Source of the DNA: Laccaria trichodermophora
Taxonomy: Eukaryota > Basidiomycota > Agaricomycetes > Agaricales > Hydnangiaceae
Length of the DNA stretch: 64,000 nt
Reading direction: 5' to 3'
Assembly: GCA_018417955.1 (NCBI GenBank)
Contig: JACTVC010000031.1
Location: 186,001-250,000, forward strand
In this document: positions 47,901 to 57,168 of the stretch, one piece after another
Numbering within the stretch: the first letter of the stretch is position 1
Layout of the letters: every line of letters begins with the position of its first letter
The notes under the pieces: model-generated
The model's database searches: none
What the model saw: only the letters and a program-made list of their open reading frames with translations
What the model was told of the DNA's origin: nothing
Position numbers and translations under genes: made by a program

Positions 47901-50900
47901 AGCATCTAATGAGGATAATACTTGAGCACCAGATAGCGAAGACAAAATTTCCGATTGTCTGGGAATGGGGAACTCGTCGGGAGTCATAACAGCATTCAAC
48001 TTCCTATAGTCGATGCAAAAACGTGGTTTACCATTCCGATAGGCAATAACTACTGGCGCACTCCATGGACTATTTGAAGGCTCAATGACGCCTTGCTCGA
48101 ACCACATATCGATTTGTACATCCATGAATCGGCGTTTTTCGGGGGAGCTGCCATACATTGGTCCGGAAATAGGCACTTGGCCATCCTGCGTCCGTATATG
48201 CACTTTGGTAGGTAAATGACCTAACCTCCCGTCGAATCCAAATGCCTTAACACATCGCTCCAGCATATCCCAAGCTTTCTCCTTCAAGTGATCCGGGAGT
48301 GATCCTACGTCAATAAGCTCTCTCATCTTAGAGGATGGATATTCCGTCAGGTCCGGCATTTCGGCTGTTTTCGGACCGTAAGACTCTTCCTCTGATGATT
48401 CTTCAACATTACTTTCTTCCGTATCCTTGGTCTTATCGTCGTCCGATTTCGCGTGAGCTGGTTCATCGTGGGCCTTACGGTCTGCGTCCATCTGTATCTG
48501 TATGATCGCGGCTATGGCATCTGCGTGTTTCGAACGAGTCTGCCAATCCTCCATCGTTTTCACGTGGTCAAAATAGTTCGCTGGATCCTCCAATACGCCG
48601 ACTATTTCTCCCTTCCTTATGTATCTCGGACGATTAGAAGGATTGGTAATGGGTACCCAGGGGTTTGCTGCCGATATCAAAGTATTTGGAACTGCAAAGT
48701 ACGAATTGTCCGCTCCTGATAGTAGGGTTTTAGTGACTAACCAATCCTTATCTTCTTCCAGTTGTCCTTCGACTTGGATGGGTTTACATTCGTGAGGTCG
48801 CAACTTATAGTCCTCCTTTGCTCGAACGACTTTCTCTTCTTTGCCGAATTTCAGCTTAAGTCGGTGTCTTTTGTTCTTGTTCCTTCTATGCAGCTTACTC
48901 CTTATGAAACGTCCTATCGAGTGCGCGCTCTGTCGGAGACGGTCAAAGTCTTTCGTCCGTTCCACATGCCGCGCTGAAACTTCATACTCAGATTTACCGA
49001 ATCGAATCCGAGGGCCTTCCTCCACATTGCGCGTAACTCCGATTTCATAAGTCAGCTGGAAGTCTTCTCCCAATAGGATGGGAACAGTCATTCCTGGCAC
49101 TACATAGGCTTCCGCCTCTGACTCAAGGGTGACTCCGTCATCCGTAGTCATGAAGACTGGTATCCGGACGAATCCTCTCAAGGTCGAGTCCTTGTCCGTG
49201 AGTTGCCATAATCTCATCCTCATGCCTTGTTGAATAGAAGGGGCCGACTTCAAACTGTCATAGTATTCGGCGGAGATTAATGTTACATCTGCGCAAGAAT
49301 CCAGCCTGAGGTCCGTAATATCGTTGCTCTGACTGCCGACCCTTCCTTTTACTGAAAGAACCGATACTCCGACTGACGACTCCCCTGCAGGATAGAATCG
49401 TTTCTTCAACATCCGTATTGGTTTGAGTTCCTTTGACGGGGGTGGTAACGTAGTATCTTGCTCAGAGGTGAGGTTGATAGATTCGATCTCGGTAGATTCA
49501 GTCTTTAATTGTTGTTCAGAGACAAATGTATTCCTATGAAATTCTGTCGACGAAGCATAGGCGTCATCGTCGTCGTTTCCGGGAAGGTGGTTCTCCCACT
49601 GTTCTGAGTCCACGTCCTTTTCTGGCGATTTGGTGGGATGCTTCGTCTGACTTGGTCTCTCCTCCTGCTCATCGTCAATATGGTATAACAGATGCTTTTC
49701 TGATTTCGGTTTCTGGCGCGCTTGCAAAACGTCGATATCCTCTTCTTCTTCCACGATCGTTTTGCGACTCTCCCCGGTCTTATGCCCTTTCTCAACTACC
49801 TCTACACTAGAAGTGTCGATTTCGTCAAGAAGGACTGCCGCCTCAAAATCCGCTTCCACTTTGCCAAAATCAATTTGTGACGCTGCTAAACGCTGAGAGA
49901 GCAGGATGCTGAAAGCCGTTTGGTACATTTTGTCCGCTTCATCCACATCCTTTTCAGTAGAATAACCACTCTTTGTTGAAGAAGCTACGCGTGCTTTGTA
50001 CATCTCCAAGTCCGGACACTCTTTATCCCAGTGGTTATTGCTGCCGCACGCCTTACACGGGGATGGAGGCAGTCTACCCATTTTAGTTGTGACATGGTCA
50101 TTACGTGCAAACATGTAACCACCGGAAGGAGGAGCTCGTTGTCGTTTTTGCATAACATGGTAAACTTCACGTAAAATATCGTTGTGAGTTTCTCCCGACG
50201 ACTCATTGGCTGTAAACTCTGCGGGACCGCTAGTTGTATTCTCTGCAGGTGCAACATTATCGTCTCCCTCCGTAGTATTAATTAATACCCGTCGATCTGC
50301 GGGCAGTCTCTCTTGATTGAAGGGCGGTCTCTCTTGATTGAATCGATTTACTGGCTTTTCTTGGTTGAATCGGTTCGTTGACGACTTTGGTTGTTCCCAT
50401 CCTAGTCGCCTTAACGTCGGTATTATATTTTCCGCCGTGATCGCTGCCGAATTGGCCGTTTTTCTTCTCCAGGCATCTAATAAGTCATCCTCATAGTCCA
50501 CTACCTTAGTGTACAAGGCTTTGGTTGACGTGATACTTCCCATGACGAGTATGGTCTTCCAGGATAAGGGTGCTTTCCGCATGATCAAACTCATTTCTAG
50601 TTTACCACCGGGTTGAGCGGAAGTTAACATGCGAGTGTACATGATCCGACGGATGATAAAAGTTTTCGGTAATTCCTTCTCGTGACCAGCTTGTCGGAAA
50701 TACTGACTCTCGTATACCCTATTGATCTTGAATTGCCAGGCCTCTCCTAGGTACCCGTCCTTTATACCTCGGAGGTAATTTATGTAGTGAGACCTCATAT
50801 TTGATTGTTCTTCAAAGGTGAGAGTAGTAAACCAATCTTTTATGTCCGATCCGTCTTCTAAATTCATCCATAGCCAATATCCAAGGGCTTCTGGTAGATC

Positions 50901-52400
50901 CCCTTCTAAGGCAGCCAACTGCTGAATTCTTATGAAATATTGGACGGCTGTATTGGGGTCACCATTCCAGCGAGGTAATTGTTCTTGCTTTATTTCTGTT
51001 TTGATTGTGGGTTTGATCTTACCATAGGGAATGGCCGCTTTGTTTTTCCGATTGTTCTCCGTATCGGTATTATCTGGCTCAGATTCAGAACTCGAGTCGT
51101 CTCCGTCGCTAGGTTCAGTTGGCGGTCCATTGCCACCACCACCTCTACGACCCCGGCTAGAAGAAGCAGTAGTCGAAGTCCCTTGGTGGAAAGGTTTGCG
51201 ATTCCGATGATGATGATTCGGACGTGCATCCCGATCTCCTCCCTCATCGTCATCATCTCCTTCGTCGTCTGGAGGATTGCCATCCGGCTGATTCCTCGTC
51301 TCTCTTCTGTTTTCGGTCGTAGGCGGTAGGTGTGGAGGTAAGTCCCGATCCGGCCATTGTCTCAACTGTTGACGTTGTGTAGATCCGGACGGTTTTGCGT
51401 TCGAGGGCGTATCAGTGGCCCATGAAGGGATCTGAGGGGTTGCTATGCCGAAGAGGACGTTCTGGTCCGTTCTACGAGCCCCCGTCACAATCTGAGAAGC
51501 TGATGATTCACGACGTTGAAGTCTCCCTCCATCAAACCACTTATTCGGCCCTTTGTAGGGCGTATCTGCTCCAAGCCACACCCTGCTAGACGTTGCGACG
51601 TCGTCCTCTGCGGCTTCCGTTCGTAATTCTCTTCCTTTGCCTTTTATTTCCGCAGCGGAACGTTTTCCTCGCGTTGCGTCCTTATCAGTTATGAAAGCGG
51701 ATTTCAAAGCTTCAGGCAATGGTATGATATTCATCCAAGATTTACCCTGGTTCAAAGCGGCTTCTGCTTGATTGGAGAGCTGATCATGATGATGTGGAAA
51801 TTTTTGGTAGAGGATCCGTAAACGTTGGTCTGCGGTGGTAAGGTCTCGCAATTCCTGATGTAAATCAGGAAGGGTTGAGATGGGAGAAAGGAGTAGCTCC
51901 TCGTTCGGTTCGTTTTGGTATTGTTGAACGTATTTCTGTAGAGTCTTGTGTCCCAATTCCAAGCGTCTTTGTACAGTCTTCCATGCGGCGTTGAGTTGAG
52001 GTAAACTTGTAGTCCCTTGCAAAACATAACTTAAGTTATCGTTCGGGTCTACTACAAAATGCCGAGTCCTTTCTTCTATGAAACCCGCTGCTTTCTGCAC
52101 GAAGATCTGCAATTCTACCGCAGTTCTACTCAAGTCGTTAAAGAGAGAGTCCACGAGTTTGTACTTGAGCGTCCGTCTATTCCGATCTTCGACCATCGCT
52201 ATATGCTCAGGTTCCAGTTCATCCATAGTAACTAATAGGACAACCGTCGCTTCAGTAGAAAGGTTGCTACCGTCGACCTCCGCCATGTATTCTTCTAAGA
52301 GCTTTGCCATTGGAGAATCGTTGTACAACGATGTATTACCCCTAGTACTAACAGGATGATCGATTTCATTGCCCTCCACTATAGTGTCGAATCCTGACAT
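44982..52400 (-). CDS. Gypsy Gag-Pol polyprotein with chromodomain
   Basis: The first in-frame ATG is at 52400 (MSGFDTIVEG), giving 2,472 aa. The same frame is open another 222 codons upstream, into the 5' LTR, without an ATG. Landmarks by coordinate: Gag region; zinc knuckle CKACGSNNHWDKEC (50,060-50,019); aspartic protease LDSCADVTLIS (about 49,308; Cys follows DS where Gly is usual); reverse transcriptase with FCIDYRKLN and VYIDDIVVYS (about 47,724); RNase H YTDASDEALGCAL (about 47,282); integrase zinc finger ending CDTCQKTK (about 46,150), and catalytic part with SMDFIVNLP and HPQHDGQTEIVN (about 45,795). The C-terminal chromodomain has WLVRWEGYGPQFDTWEP (about 45,110). Reverse transcriptase before integrase plus chromodomain defines a chromovirus; the chromodomain probably guides integration to marked chromatin. 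No break is seen. Confidence 0.93.
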   Translation of the reverse strand: MSGFDTIVEGNEIDHPVSTRGNTSLYNDSPMAKLLEEYMAEVDGSNLSTEATVVLLVTMDELEPEHIAMVEDRNRRTLKYKLVDSLFNDLSRTAVELQIFVQKAAGFIEERTRHFVVDPNDNLSYVLQGTTSLPQLNAAWKTVQRRLELGHKTLQKYVQQYQNEPNEELLLSPISTLPDLHQELRDLTTADQRLRILYQKFPHHHDQLSNQAEAALNQGKSWMNIIPLPEALKSAFITDKDATRGKRSAAEIKGKGRELRTEAAEDDVATSSRVWLGADTPYKGPNKWFDGGRLQRRESSASQIVTGARRTDQNVLFGIATPQIPSWATDTPSNAKPSGSTQRQQLRQWPDRDLPPHLPPTTENRRETRNQPDGNPPDDEGDDDDEGGDRDARPNHHHRNRKPFHQGTSTTASSSRGRRGGGGNGPPTEPSDGDDSSSESEPDNTDTENNRKNKAAIPYGKIKPTIKTEIKQEQLPRWNGDPNTAVQYFIRIQQLAALEGDLPEALGYWLWMNLEDGSDIKDWFTTLTFEEQSNMRSHYINYLRGIKDGYLGEAWQFKINRVYESQYFRQAGHEKELPKTFIIRRIMYTRMLTSAQPGGKLEMSLIMRKAPLSWKTILVMGSITSTKALYTKVVDYEDDLLDAWRRKTANSAAITAENIIPTLRRLGWEQPKSSTNRFNQEKPVNRFNQERPPFNQERLPADRRVLINTTEGDDNVAPAENTTSGPAEFTANESSGETHNDILREVYHVMQKRQRAPPSGGYMFARNDHVTTKMGRLPPSPCKACGSNNHWDKECPDLEMYKARVASSTKSGYSTEKDVDEADKMYQTAFSILLSQRLAASQIDFGKVEADFEAAVLLDEIDTSSVEVVEKGHKTGESRKTIVEEEEDIDVLQARQKPKSEKHLLYHIDDEQEERPSQTKHPTKSPEKDVDSEQWENHLPGNDDDDAYASSTEFHRNTFVSEQQLKTESTEIESINLTSEQDTTLPPPSKELKPIRMLKKRFYPAGESSVGVSVLSVKGRVGSQSNDITDLRLDSCADVTLISAEYYDSLKSAPSIQQGMRMRLWQLTDKDSTLRGFVRIPVFMTTDDGVTLESEAEAYVVPGMTVPILLGEDFQLTYEIGVTRNVEEGPRIRFGKSEYEVSARHVERTKDFDRLRQSAHSIGRFIRSKLHRRNKNKRHRLKLKFGKEEKVVRAKEDYKLRPHECKPIQVEGQLEEDKDWLVTKTLLSGADNSYFAVPNTLISAANPWVPITNPSNRPRYIRKGEIVGVLEDPANYFDHVKTMEDWQTRSKHADAIAAIIQIQMDADRKAHDEPAHAKSDDDKTKDTEESNVEESSEEESYGPKTAEMPDLTEYPSSKMRELIDVGSLPDHLKEKAWDMLERCVKAFGFDGRLGHLPTKVHIRTQDGQVPISGPMYGSSPEKRRFMDVQIDMWFEQGVIEPSNSPWSAPVVIAYRNGKPRFCIDYRKLNAVMTPDEFPIPRQSEILSSLSGAQVLSSLDALSGFTQLELDPEDVEKTAFRTHRGLFQFKRMPFGLRNGPSIFQRVMQGILSPYLWLFCLVYIDDIVVYSKSYDDHIEHLDLVLEAIEKAGITLSLSKCHLFYGSILLLGHKVSRLGLSTHLEKVNAILHLERPKKLSQLQTFLGMVVYFSAFIPFYASICTPLFHLLRKGARWRWGAEEEHAFEAAKKALRTSPVLGHPIEGLPYQLYTDASDEALGCALQQIQPIKVKDLEGTRIYTRLRKQYDAGLPPPRLTVTLSAKTADSPNDDKWGDTFDSSVVHVERVIAYWSRTFKSAEGRYSTTEREALAAKEGLVKFQPFIEGEKILLVTDHSALQWARTYENSNRRLAAWGAVFSAYAPNLEIIHRAGRVHSNVDPLSRLPRAPPDHISPIHDNELTIRMDSDLAAKQERQADLAPARTAFAIWSLDECLEGHQSAWPVSAEKEQDSEELDELEPSTEYWKAQNPTPNLHIAISDEFLKDWIKGYQLDRSFQNIWRNLDHNGLAGKTESRFIKDERGLLYFMDPDYQPRLCVPSSQRNFILREAHENPMESSHTGPERLWQQLSQKFYWKRMRVDVLAFARSCDTCQKTKFSNFNKFGFLIPNPIPSRPYQSVSMDFIVNLPWSGEYNAIFVVVDRLTKHASFIPTTTGLTAEEFGGLYVKHIGCRFGLSESIITDRDPRWTSDFWRGIAKYLKTRMSLSSSHHPQHDGQTEIVNKQLVTMLRAYINDDLSDWAIWLHILEFAYNNTIHSSTGTTPLFLLYGFHPRTPLDFLKPEGAEAATYSLSPEAVSFLETLTMHRDSARHAIASAQDKQAMHYNKNRREAPEFTKGSRVLVNPHSLEWVDAKGAGAKLKQRWIGPFEVIQKINPNVYRLRMSDRYPGLPVFNIEHLKLYMPSSEEWGERTIMKESGRQKPVSEEYSVEAIVGHRRRKRGLEWLVRWEGYGPQFDTWEPTSFLKNAPIVLNEYKRANGL

Positions 52401-52958
52401 TTGCGTAGCGGGCCTAGGTGACGAAGGGTTTTGAACTTTGGAAATGGTAGGATCTACGTTGGATGAAGGACTACGCAAAGGGGGGTTATGAGTCTCGAGG
52501 ATGTCTGGTGTGTTCGAAATCGATACGCCGCCTGACGTGGAGACGGTAACGTTGGACGTAGTCGGTTTTACTGAATGAGAACCGAACTGGAATGTGTTTA
52601 GAGGGGATGCCGGTTTCGTTAGAGTTTTAGATTTGGTTGAACGGCTCTGCGTGGTCGATTTCGAAGAGCTGATTTCCTTTGTAGTCGACCCCGCTGGTTT
52701 ATTGGGCGAGGAAGATCGTGAGGAAGTCTGTGATTTGGGTTTTGCTGGAGGTAGTCTTGAAGTCCGAGGAAACGAATAAGACGGCTGCGAAGGAGTTGAA
52801 GACCGATTCGCCAATGCCTCGGTAGGATTAGAAACGTTGACAGGGATAGTAGGTCTGCGTTTATTTACGAATGGAGCGTCGGGGATGGTCACCTCGGCGC
52901 TATTGAGATTCTGATTGGCGTCGGCCAGGTTGTCGTCGTATCCCACAGTGTCCACCTT

Positions 52959-53518
52959 TGTAACAGGTGAGCTGTGAGCTAGCTGTAGTGGGGTTGTCAA
53001 GACGATGACAGTGAGCTGGCGAACGTATGTGTAACTCCTGTTACTATGGTGTGAAGACCGATCCAAAGACTCGGTCCTGAGCTTTGTTCACTTAGCGGAG
53101 ACCGTTGATGCTTCGGATATCCGTTGCACGGTCTCTGCTCTCTTTCAGGAAATCCTTGAAAGAGTTGTGAACACTATGGATCAAGCTGAATACCTATAAC
53201 AAAGTATTCAGTGACCTCCCAAACTCAAGTCACTTACTTATACTCTTAGGGCGAAGTGCGATACGACGAACTTCAGAGCAAAGGGTATGCGCAGTGGTGA
53301 ATTGAAGAATAGAAAGAGATGTCACTACAAATGTGACTACTGAGTATATGTCACGAGTTGAATCGTGACTCGTGTAAACAAAGGTAACGTAAGTAGTAAT
53401 CGTGAATATAAGTCCTTGCAACGTGATAGGTCATGAATGAGAACGGAAAGGGCCTGAACGTTCACCGCATAAGGTGGAAATCACTCGTAGACTTGCCTAG
53501 TCCTGGGCATCCGTTACA
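52959..53518 (-). repeat. Gypsy 5' LTR
   Basis: 560 bp, identical by eye to the 3' LTR. It supplies promoter and transcription start for the minus-strand element. The sequence just inside it (AAGGTGGACACTGTGGG on the minus strand) should be the primer-binding site, but I could not assign a tRNA. Confidence 0.95.
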
Positions 53519-54016
53519 GGGCCTCTCACCACATCGCATGACATATCGCCAAAACACCTTTGGTGTTGTTGGGCCGAAACTGGCAGGGCATACCTACCTC
53601 AATAATTTGTCAATAATAAAGTATTTACCATTAAAAAAATGAAGGAAACATTATATTAGAGTGCTATCTATGAATAATTGAAGAGTGCGCCAAATTAGGG
53701 CCACAAATGAAAGATTTAATTGAGCTCGCTGTTGGAAATGGCGAGCAGCAAACAGCGACGACAAAGCTTTGATGCAGTGGTGTGACAAACCCAAATCAAC
53801 CCTAACCTACCCTAACCAGCGGTTACCGAACGAAAATTTGGCTTGGTTTTGGGGTTAACCATCGATTTCCTTTTGTGGGGTCTAAACCTGACCAAACCTG
53901 GTTTTGATTAGGTACAACTCGGTTACCGAATAGGCCCTAACTCTGTGCGTTCAGGTGGCCACTTGCACAACAGTTGTTCAACAGAACCTCGCCAGTAATT
54001 CTTGAATGTTAGCGCC

Positions 54017-55032
54017 TCAGGCCCAGTGAAAACCGGCTCTGCAAGTTTCCACGAGAATGTGCGAATATCGGCTGAAATCGGCGATGATCCGCTGCGGCCC
54101 GCAACGTTTCTGCACCTGCTCCGTTGAACGACATCATTCTGGACTCGACTCTAAATTCTTTCCCCAAATTCTACTAGCTGAGCGCGACTATATATCTCAG
54201 AGCGCTATCAAATTGCCTTTATTCCTTCTTTCTTCCCGCCCCCCCGCCATCTCCCCCAATCCATCTCCTCACACTTCGCACCATTCTGCCCACTGGCATT
54301 CCTCTCGTTACCGTACGTGAACAGAGTTGTCAACCTATAGGCTCCGGAGTTCAAATGACTGGTCTCACTGGGTACAAGGAAGTGTGTCCGTTACCAGAAC
54401 TTCGGTAAGTGACTTCCTGTCCTTGTACCATGTCGTCTAAGTGACCATTTTCGGCGCATATATGCGCCTTCTGCAGAGTATTCTATGGCCGAGGACAAGT
54501 TGTGAGTGCGTTTTGGCATCCATTTGGTGTCGCGTGTCTGATAAATACCCAGCAGCTCGAAATTTCTATTTACTCCCCCATCCACAATGCCAACACAATG
54601 CCGACCCCGACATTGATACATCTGTCTCTCAGACGTGTGCACAAGCGGATGGGTGGAAGTGGGTGTGAGACGGCGATTAGTTAAGGTTCCGTTCCAGGGA
54701 TAGATGTTGTGTCGTGGGGGTCTTGGGTATATAGCAGCCAGAAATTCGCAGATATTCACATATTATATATGAAGCAATTCAAAAAAAATTCTACCTACAA
54801 GTGAGGACTGAGAAACGCAGATGGGAGCAGACCAGAAGGGGTAGCCGCCGAAATATTCACAATCGACGCCGTAGTTCGTCAAAAAGGGGCAGACAGTTGC
54901 GGAAAAAAATCCGCAAAAGGGACAAAATCCCATTCTACCTGCACCTTTCTGCTCTGCCGACGATCTCCGATATCTGCCGGGAATCTGCAGATAATTGCGG
55001 CTGGTAACAGAGCCGGTTTTCACTGGGCCTCA
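54017..55032. mobile_element. 1.0-kb element with 22-bp perfect inverted repeats
   Basis: GGCCCAGTGAAAACCGGCTC starts at 54020 and its inverse ends at 55029; the repeats are perfect over 22 bp. TCA stands just outside both ends (54017-54019 and 55030-55032), a likely 3-bp duplication. The interior (966 bp) encodes nothing recognisable. It has an internal hairpin near 54,371-54,430, where GGTACAAGGAAGT faces ACTTCCTGTCCTTGTACC. Superfamily uncertain, perhaps Harbinger-related by the 3-bp duplication. Confidence 0.75.
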
Positions 55033-55420
55033 GGCCTCAAGTCGTAGGTGAGTCAGAACTCGAGGCTTCCAGTTGTTTCTTGGCAGGTCCGCCGTGTCAT
55101 GGTTTCATCGATACGGTGACCCTGAGAGAATATGTCACCTTCGTCGCGTTTTTGTTTGGTTTTCGTTTCTCGTCGTCGAGATTCAGGCACTCGAGTTTCT
55201 ATTTGTAAGTAGGCGGTGACAGTGTTGAGCTAAGTTGCAACAGGAAGTGCTCGGAACTCTCCCCCTCTTCGGTCTCTGATAACATTGCACTTTAGAATGG
55301 CCCCCGTTGTTCGCGGAGAGTTTCACAAAGGCGCCCAAAGGGCGCCCTTCGTTCTATTAAAAGTTTTATCCATAACAAGCCATCACTCGAGCCCTTGGCC
55401 TGGCAATAAGCTAGTCCTGT
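55033..55420. other. Intergenic between two inverted-repeat elements
   Basis: No gene recognised. A short palindrome AAGGCGCCCAAAGGGCGCCCTT lies at about 55,328-55,350. Confidence 0.4.
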
Positions 55421-55610
55421 TTTTACCGCGCCCCCAAAACCGCGTCAGAAAATGTTTATGTAATCTTCGGAGTTTGAAAGCGCGTCGCGTCAATATCGCG
55501 TCCTTGCCGTTTGCTCTCGACGCGATAGCTCATGCGTTTCCATTCCAATACACGTCAAACTTGATATTCAACATCTTGGCTGATTTAGAACTCGTTATGA
55601 CGACTCAGTG

Positions 55611-56223
55611 ATGGCTCGACAACCCCGCTGGCAGGACCCTCAAGGACTTGACACGATCAACACCATTGTGAAGAAAGTCATACCGGATTGGACGAACGAA
55701 CTGCATGCGGTCCAGCTGGAGCTCGTTTCTTCCATTTTGGATGGAAAGAGCGTGCTATGCTGTACTGCAACCGGCGATGGAAAATCAGCGGCGTTCTCAG
55801 TCCCGATTCTTGTGCTCAAGGAGTATCACAAACATCCAGAGGCATATTTAGCTGGGCTTCCAACTCGGAATCAGCCAATCGGGGTTGTAATCACACCAAC
55901 GAAGGGGCTGGCCGATAACATTGTACGTTTATTTGTCATTTTCCTCGTTCTGCTCATGACTTTTGGCCTAGGTTCACGAACTTACAAGGCTAAACATCTC
56001 TGCATTCTCGTACTGCAAAGAAACTCTGAGCGCGGCGCGGATGGCTGGGACTCGTTTGTCAGGAGAAATCAGTAAGTGCATTAAATGGCAGGTCATTTGC
56101 GTGGATCCCGAGCACCTGCGCGACAAGGAGTGGAGAGAAATCACCGAGTACCCAACATTTCGAGCAAACATCTTGTTTGCATGCGTCGACGAAGTCCATC
56201 TCATCAACGAATGGGGTCTATGA
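55611..56223 (+). pseudogene. RecQ-like helicase, N-terminal fragment
   Basis: Starting at the ATG at 55611 (MARQPRWQDPQG), exon 1 holds the Q-like region LHAVQLELVSSILDG, the Walker A motif CTATGDGKSAAF and motif Ia GVVITPTKGLADN. A 49-bp intron (55923-55971, GTACGT to CCTAG) joins it to exon 2, with SYCKETLSAAR, WQVICVDPEHL and the DEVH-type Walker B motif CVDEVHLINEWG. The frame stops two codons later at TGA 56221-56223, where the DUF6589 fragment begins on the other strand. Motifs III-VI and the second RecA lobe are missing, so it cannot be an active helicase. The frame and splice sites are otherwise clean. Confidence 0.75.
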
Positions 56224-56692
56224 TATCAGACATCTTGATCTTGTTTCTTCCCTGAAGAAACCGAGCGACAACTCGACCATGAGAAACACCACGAGGATCT
56301 TCCGCTCCGCGAGTGGGATTGTAGAACAGGATTTCCAGAAATTCGCCGAGTGAGTCAAAGCCCGATTCTTCTAGAATCTCTTCCATTCGTCGGAATTTTG
56401 CTTCTTGCTTTTGTGTTTTATCTTGTCGAGCTCGGATTAGCATTGGTTGACTGGAAGATTCACGGAGATTGATAAAGGGTGAGCCGAGAGGTGACAATGA
56501 GGTAGAGGATGAAGACGAGAGTAGACATTCAGGAGAAAATTGAATAGGTGGCAAAGCTCCGAAATTCGACGAACTGAGTGGAGATTGCGATATGAATGCG
56601 GAGAGGAAGTCTGGTACTGCAGGAACTTGGATTGTGGGAGTTTTCTTGTATGATCGGACACTACGAACGTTTGGATCGGCAGAGGGCAGCAT
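56204..56692 (-). pseudogene. DUF6589-type protein, N-terminal fragment
   Basis: The ATG at 56692 opens 162 codons (MLPSADPNVRSVRSYKKTP). A Pro/Ser-rich N-terminal part leads into KFRRMEEILEESGFDSLGEF, LEILFYNP, GVSHGRVVARFLQG and KIKMSDI. From memory this resembles the start of DUF6589-containing proteins, which are abundant and repeat-associated in agarics. The frame ends at 56204, inside the last codons of the helicase fragment. The large conserved domain is absent. Assignment is by recall of the family pattern and is moderate. Confidence 0.55.
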
Positions 56693-56852
56693 TTAAATGA
56701 GATATGAATTGAATTTGCAAAGCTAAGAGGCGTTCTGGAACTATAAACGCGTCAAAGAGCCCAGAGAGACGAGAGAGTATTGACACGACGCGGTTTCAAA
56801 CTCCGAAGATTACATAAACTTTTTCTGACGCGGTTTTGGGGGCGTGGTAAAT

Positions 56853-57168
56853 AACAGACTTCATATTATCGTGAACAAAGGTACGACTTCACATAATATC
56901 GAAGTCTGTCTAGGAGAGACTAGCAATAAGCACCAAATAAGAACCTAGGATGGCGACCAAAGTTCTCGAACCAACTTCCCCCAAACCATCACTACTCTCG
57001 ACTTTGGACTTGGGGTAACGCCCTTTACTTCTCTCGACTGACTTTTTTTTTGATCACTTTCGCAACAGCAAAGGCTAGTCGAGTCACAGCCCTGCTTACG
57101 ACTATCGACTGGGCTCAAAAAGAGACGTCCATCTTATCTCCAAGGTTAGGCTTCTGCCAGTGGAGAAG
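56853..57168 (+). promoter_or_regulatory. 5' flank of copy D
   Basis: This short gap holds whatever promoter copy D has. It differs from the leader shared by copies A, B and C. A hairpin-like pair AGACTTCATATTAT and ATAATATCGAAGTCT lies at 56,859-56,911, and a C/T-rich stretch with TTCTCTCGACTGAC is at about 57,030-57,050. Confidence 0.35.

Larger units (their letters stand above)
41541..53523 (-). mobile_element. Ty3/gypsy chromovirus with accessory ORF
   Basis: Complete LTR retrotransposon in minus orientation. LTRs at 41546-42105 and 52959-53518 are 560 bp each and read identically by eye. The target duplication GGGCC is perfect (41541-41545 and 53519-53523). Order along the element: 5' LTR, gag-pol with a C-terminal chromodomain, a 333-bp gap with a pyrimidine-rich tract, a separate 854-aa frame, polypurine tract, 3' LTR. 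Identical LTRs and open frames point to a very recent insertion, perhaps still able to move. It lies inside a Harbinger-like MITE. Confidence 0.95.
41415..53940. mobile_element. Harbinger/Tourist-like MITE (542 bp), split by the gypsy element
   Basis: The left terminus GGGCCTATTCGGTAACTGAG starts at 41418; the right terminus, reversed, starts GGGCCTATTCGGTAACCGAG and ends at 53937. The inverted repeats match over about 45 bp with two differences. TAA stands outside both (41415-41417 and 53938-53940). A 3-bp TAA duplication and a GGGCCT start are typical of PIF/Harbinger and Tourist MITEs. Removing the gypsy element with one copy of its duplication leaves 542 bp (41418-41545 plus 53524-53937). 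No gene inside. Confidence 0.8.
55421..56852. mobile_element. Inverted-repeat element carrying helicase and DUF6589 fragments
   Basis: The left end (about 55,424-55,497) and right end (about 56,780-56,850) are inverted repeats of about 70 bp with few differences. Both read ACCGCG/ACCACG, then CCCCCAAAACCGCGTCAGAA and TTTATGTAATCTTCGGAGTT. Between them two gene fronts point at each other: a RecQ-like helicase (plus strand) and a DUF6589-type protein (minus strand), overlapping by about 20 bp at 56,204-56,223. This is best read as an internal deletion of a larger element with two convergent genes; capture of two unrelated fragments is the alternative. No clear target duplication was found. Confidence 0.65.

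Noticed and set aside
52950..53066. Start of gag-pol inside the 5' LTR at 53,066
   Set aside because: The codon there is TTG, not ATG; the first in-frame ATG is at 52,400. The open upstream frame is reported as a finding instead.
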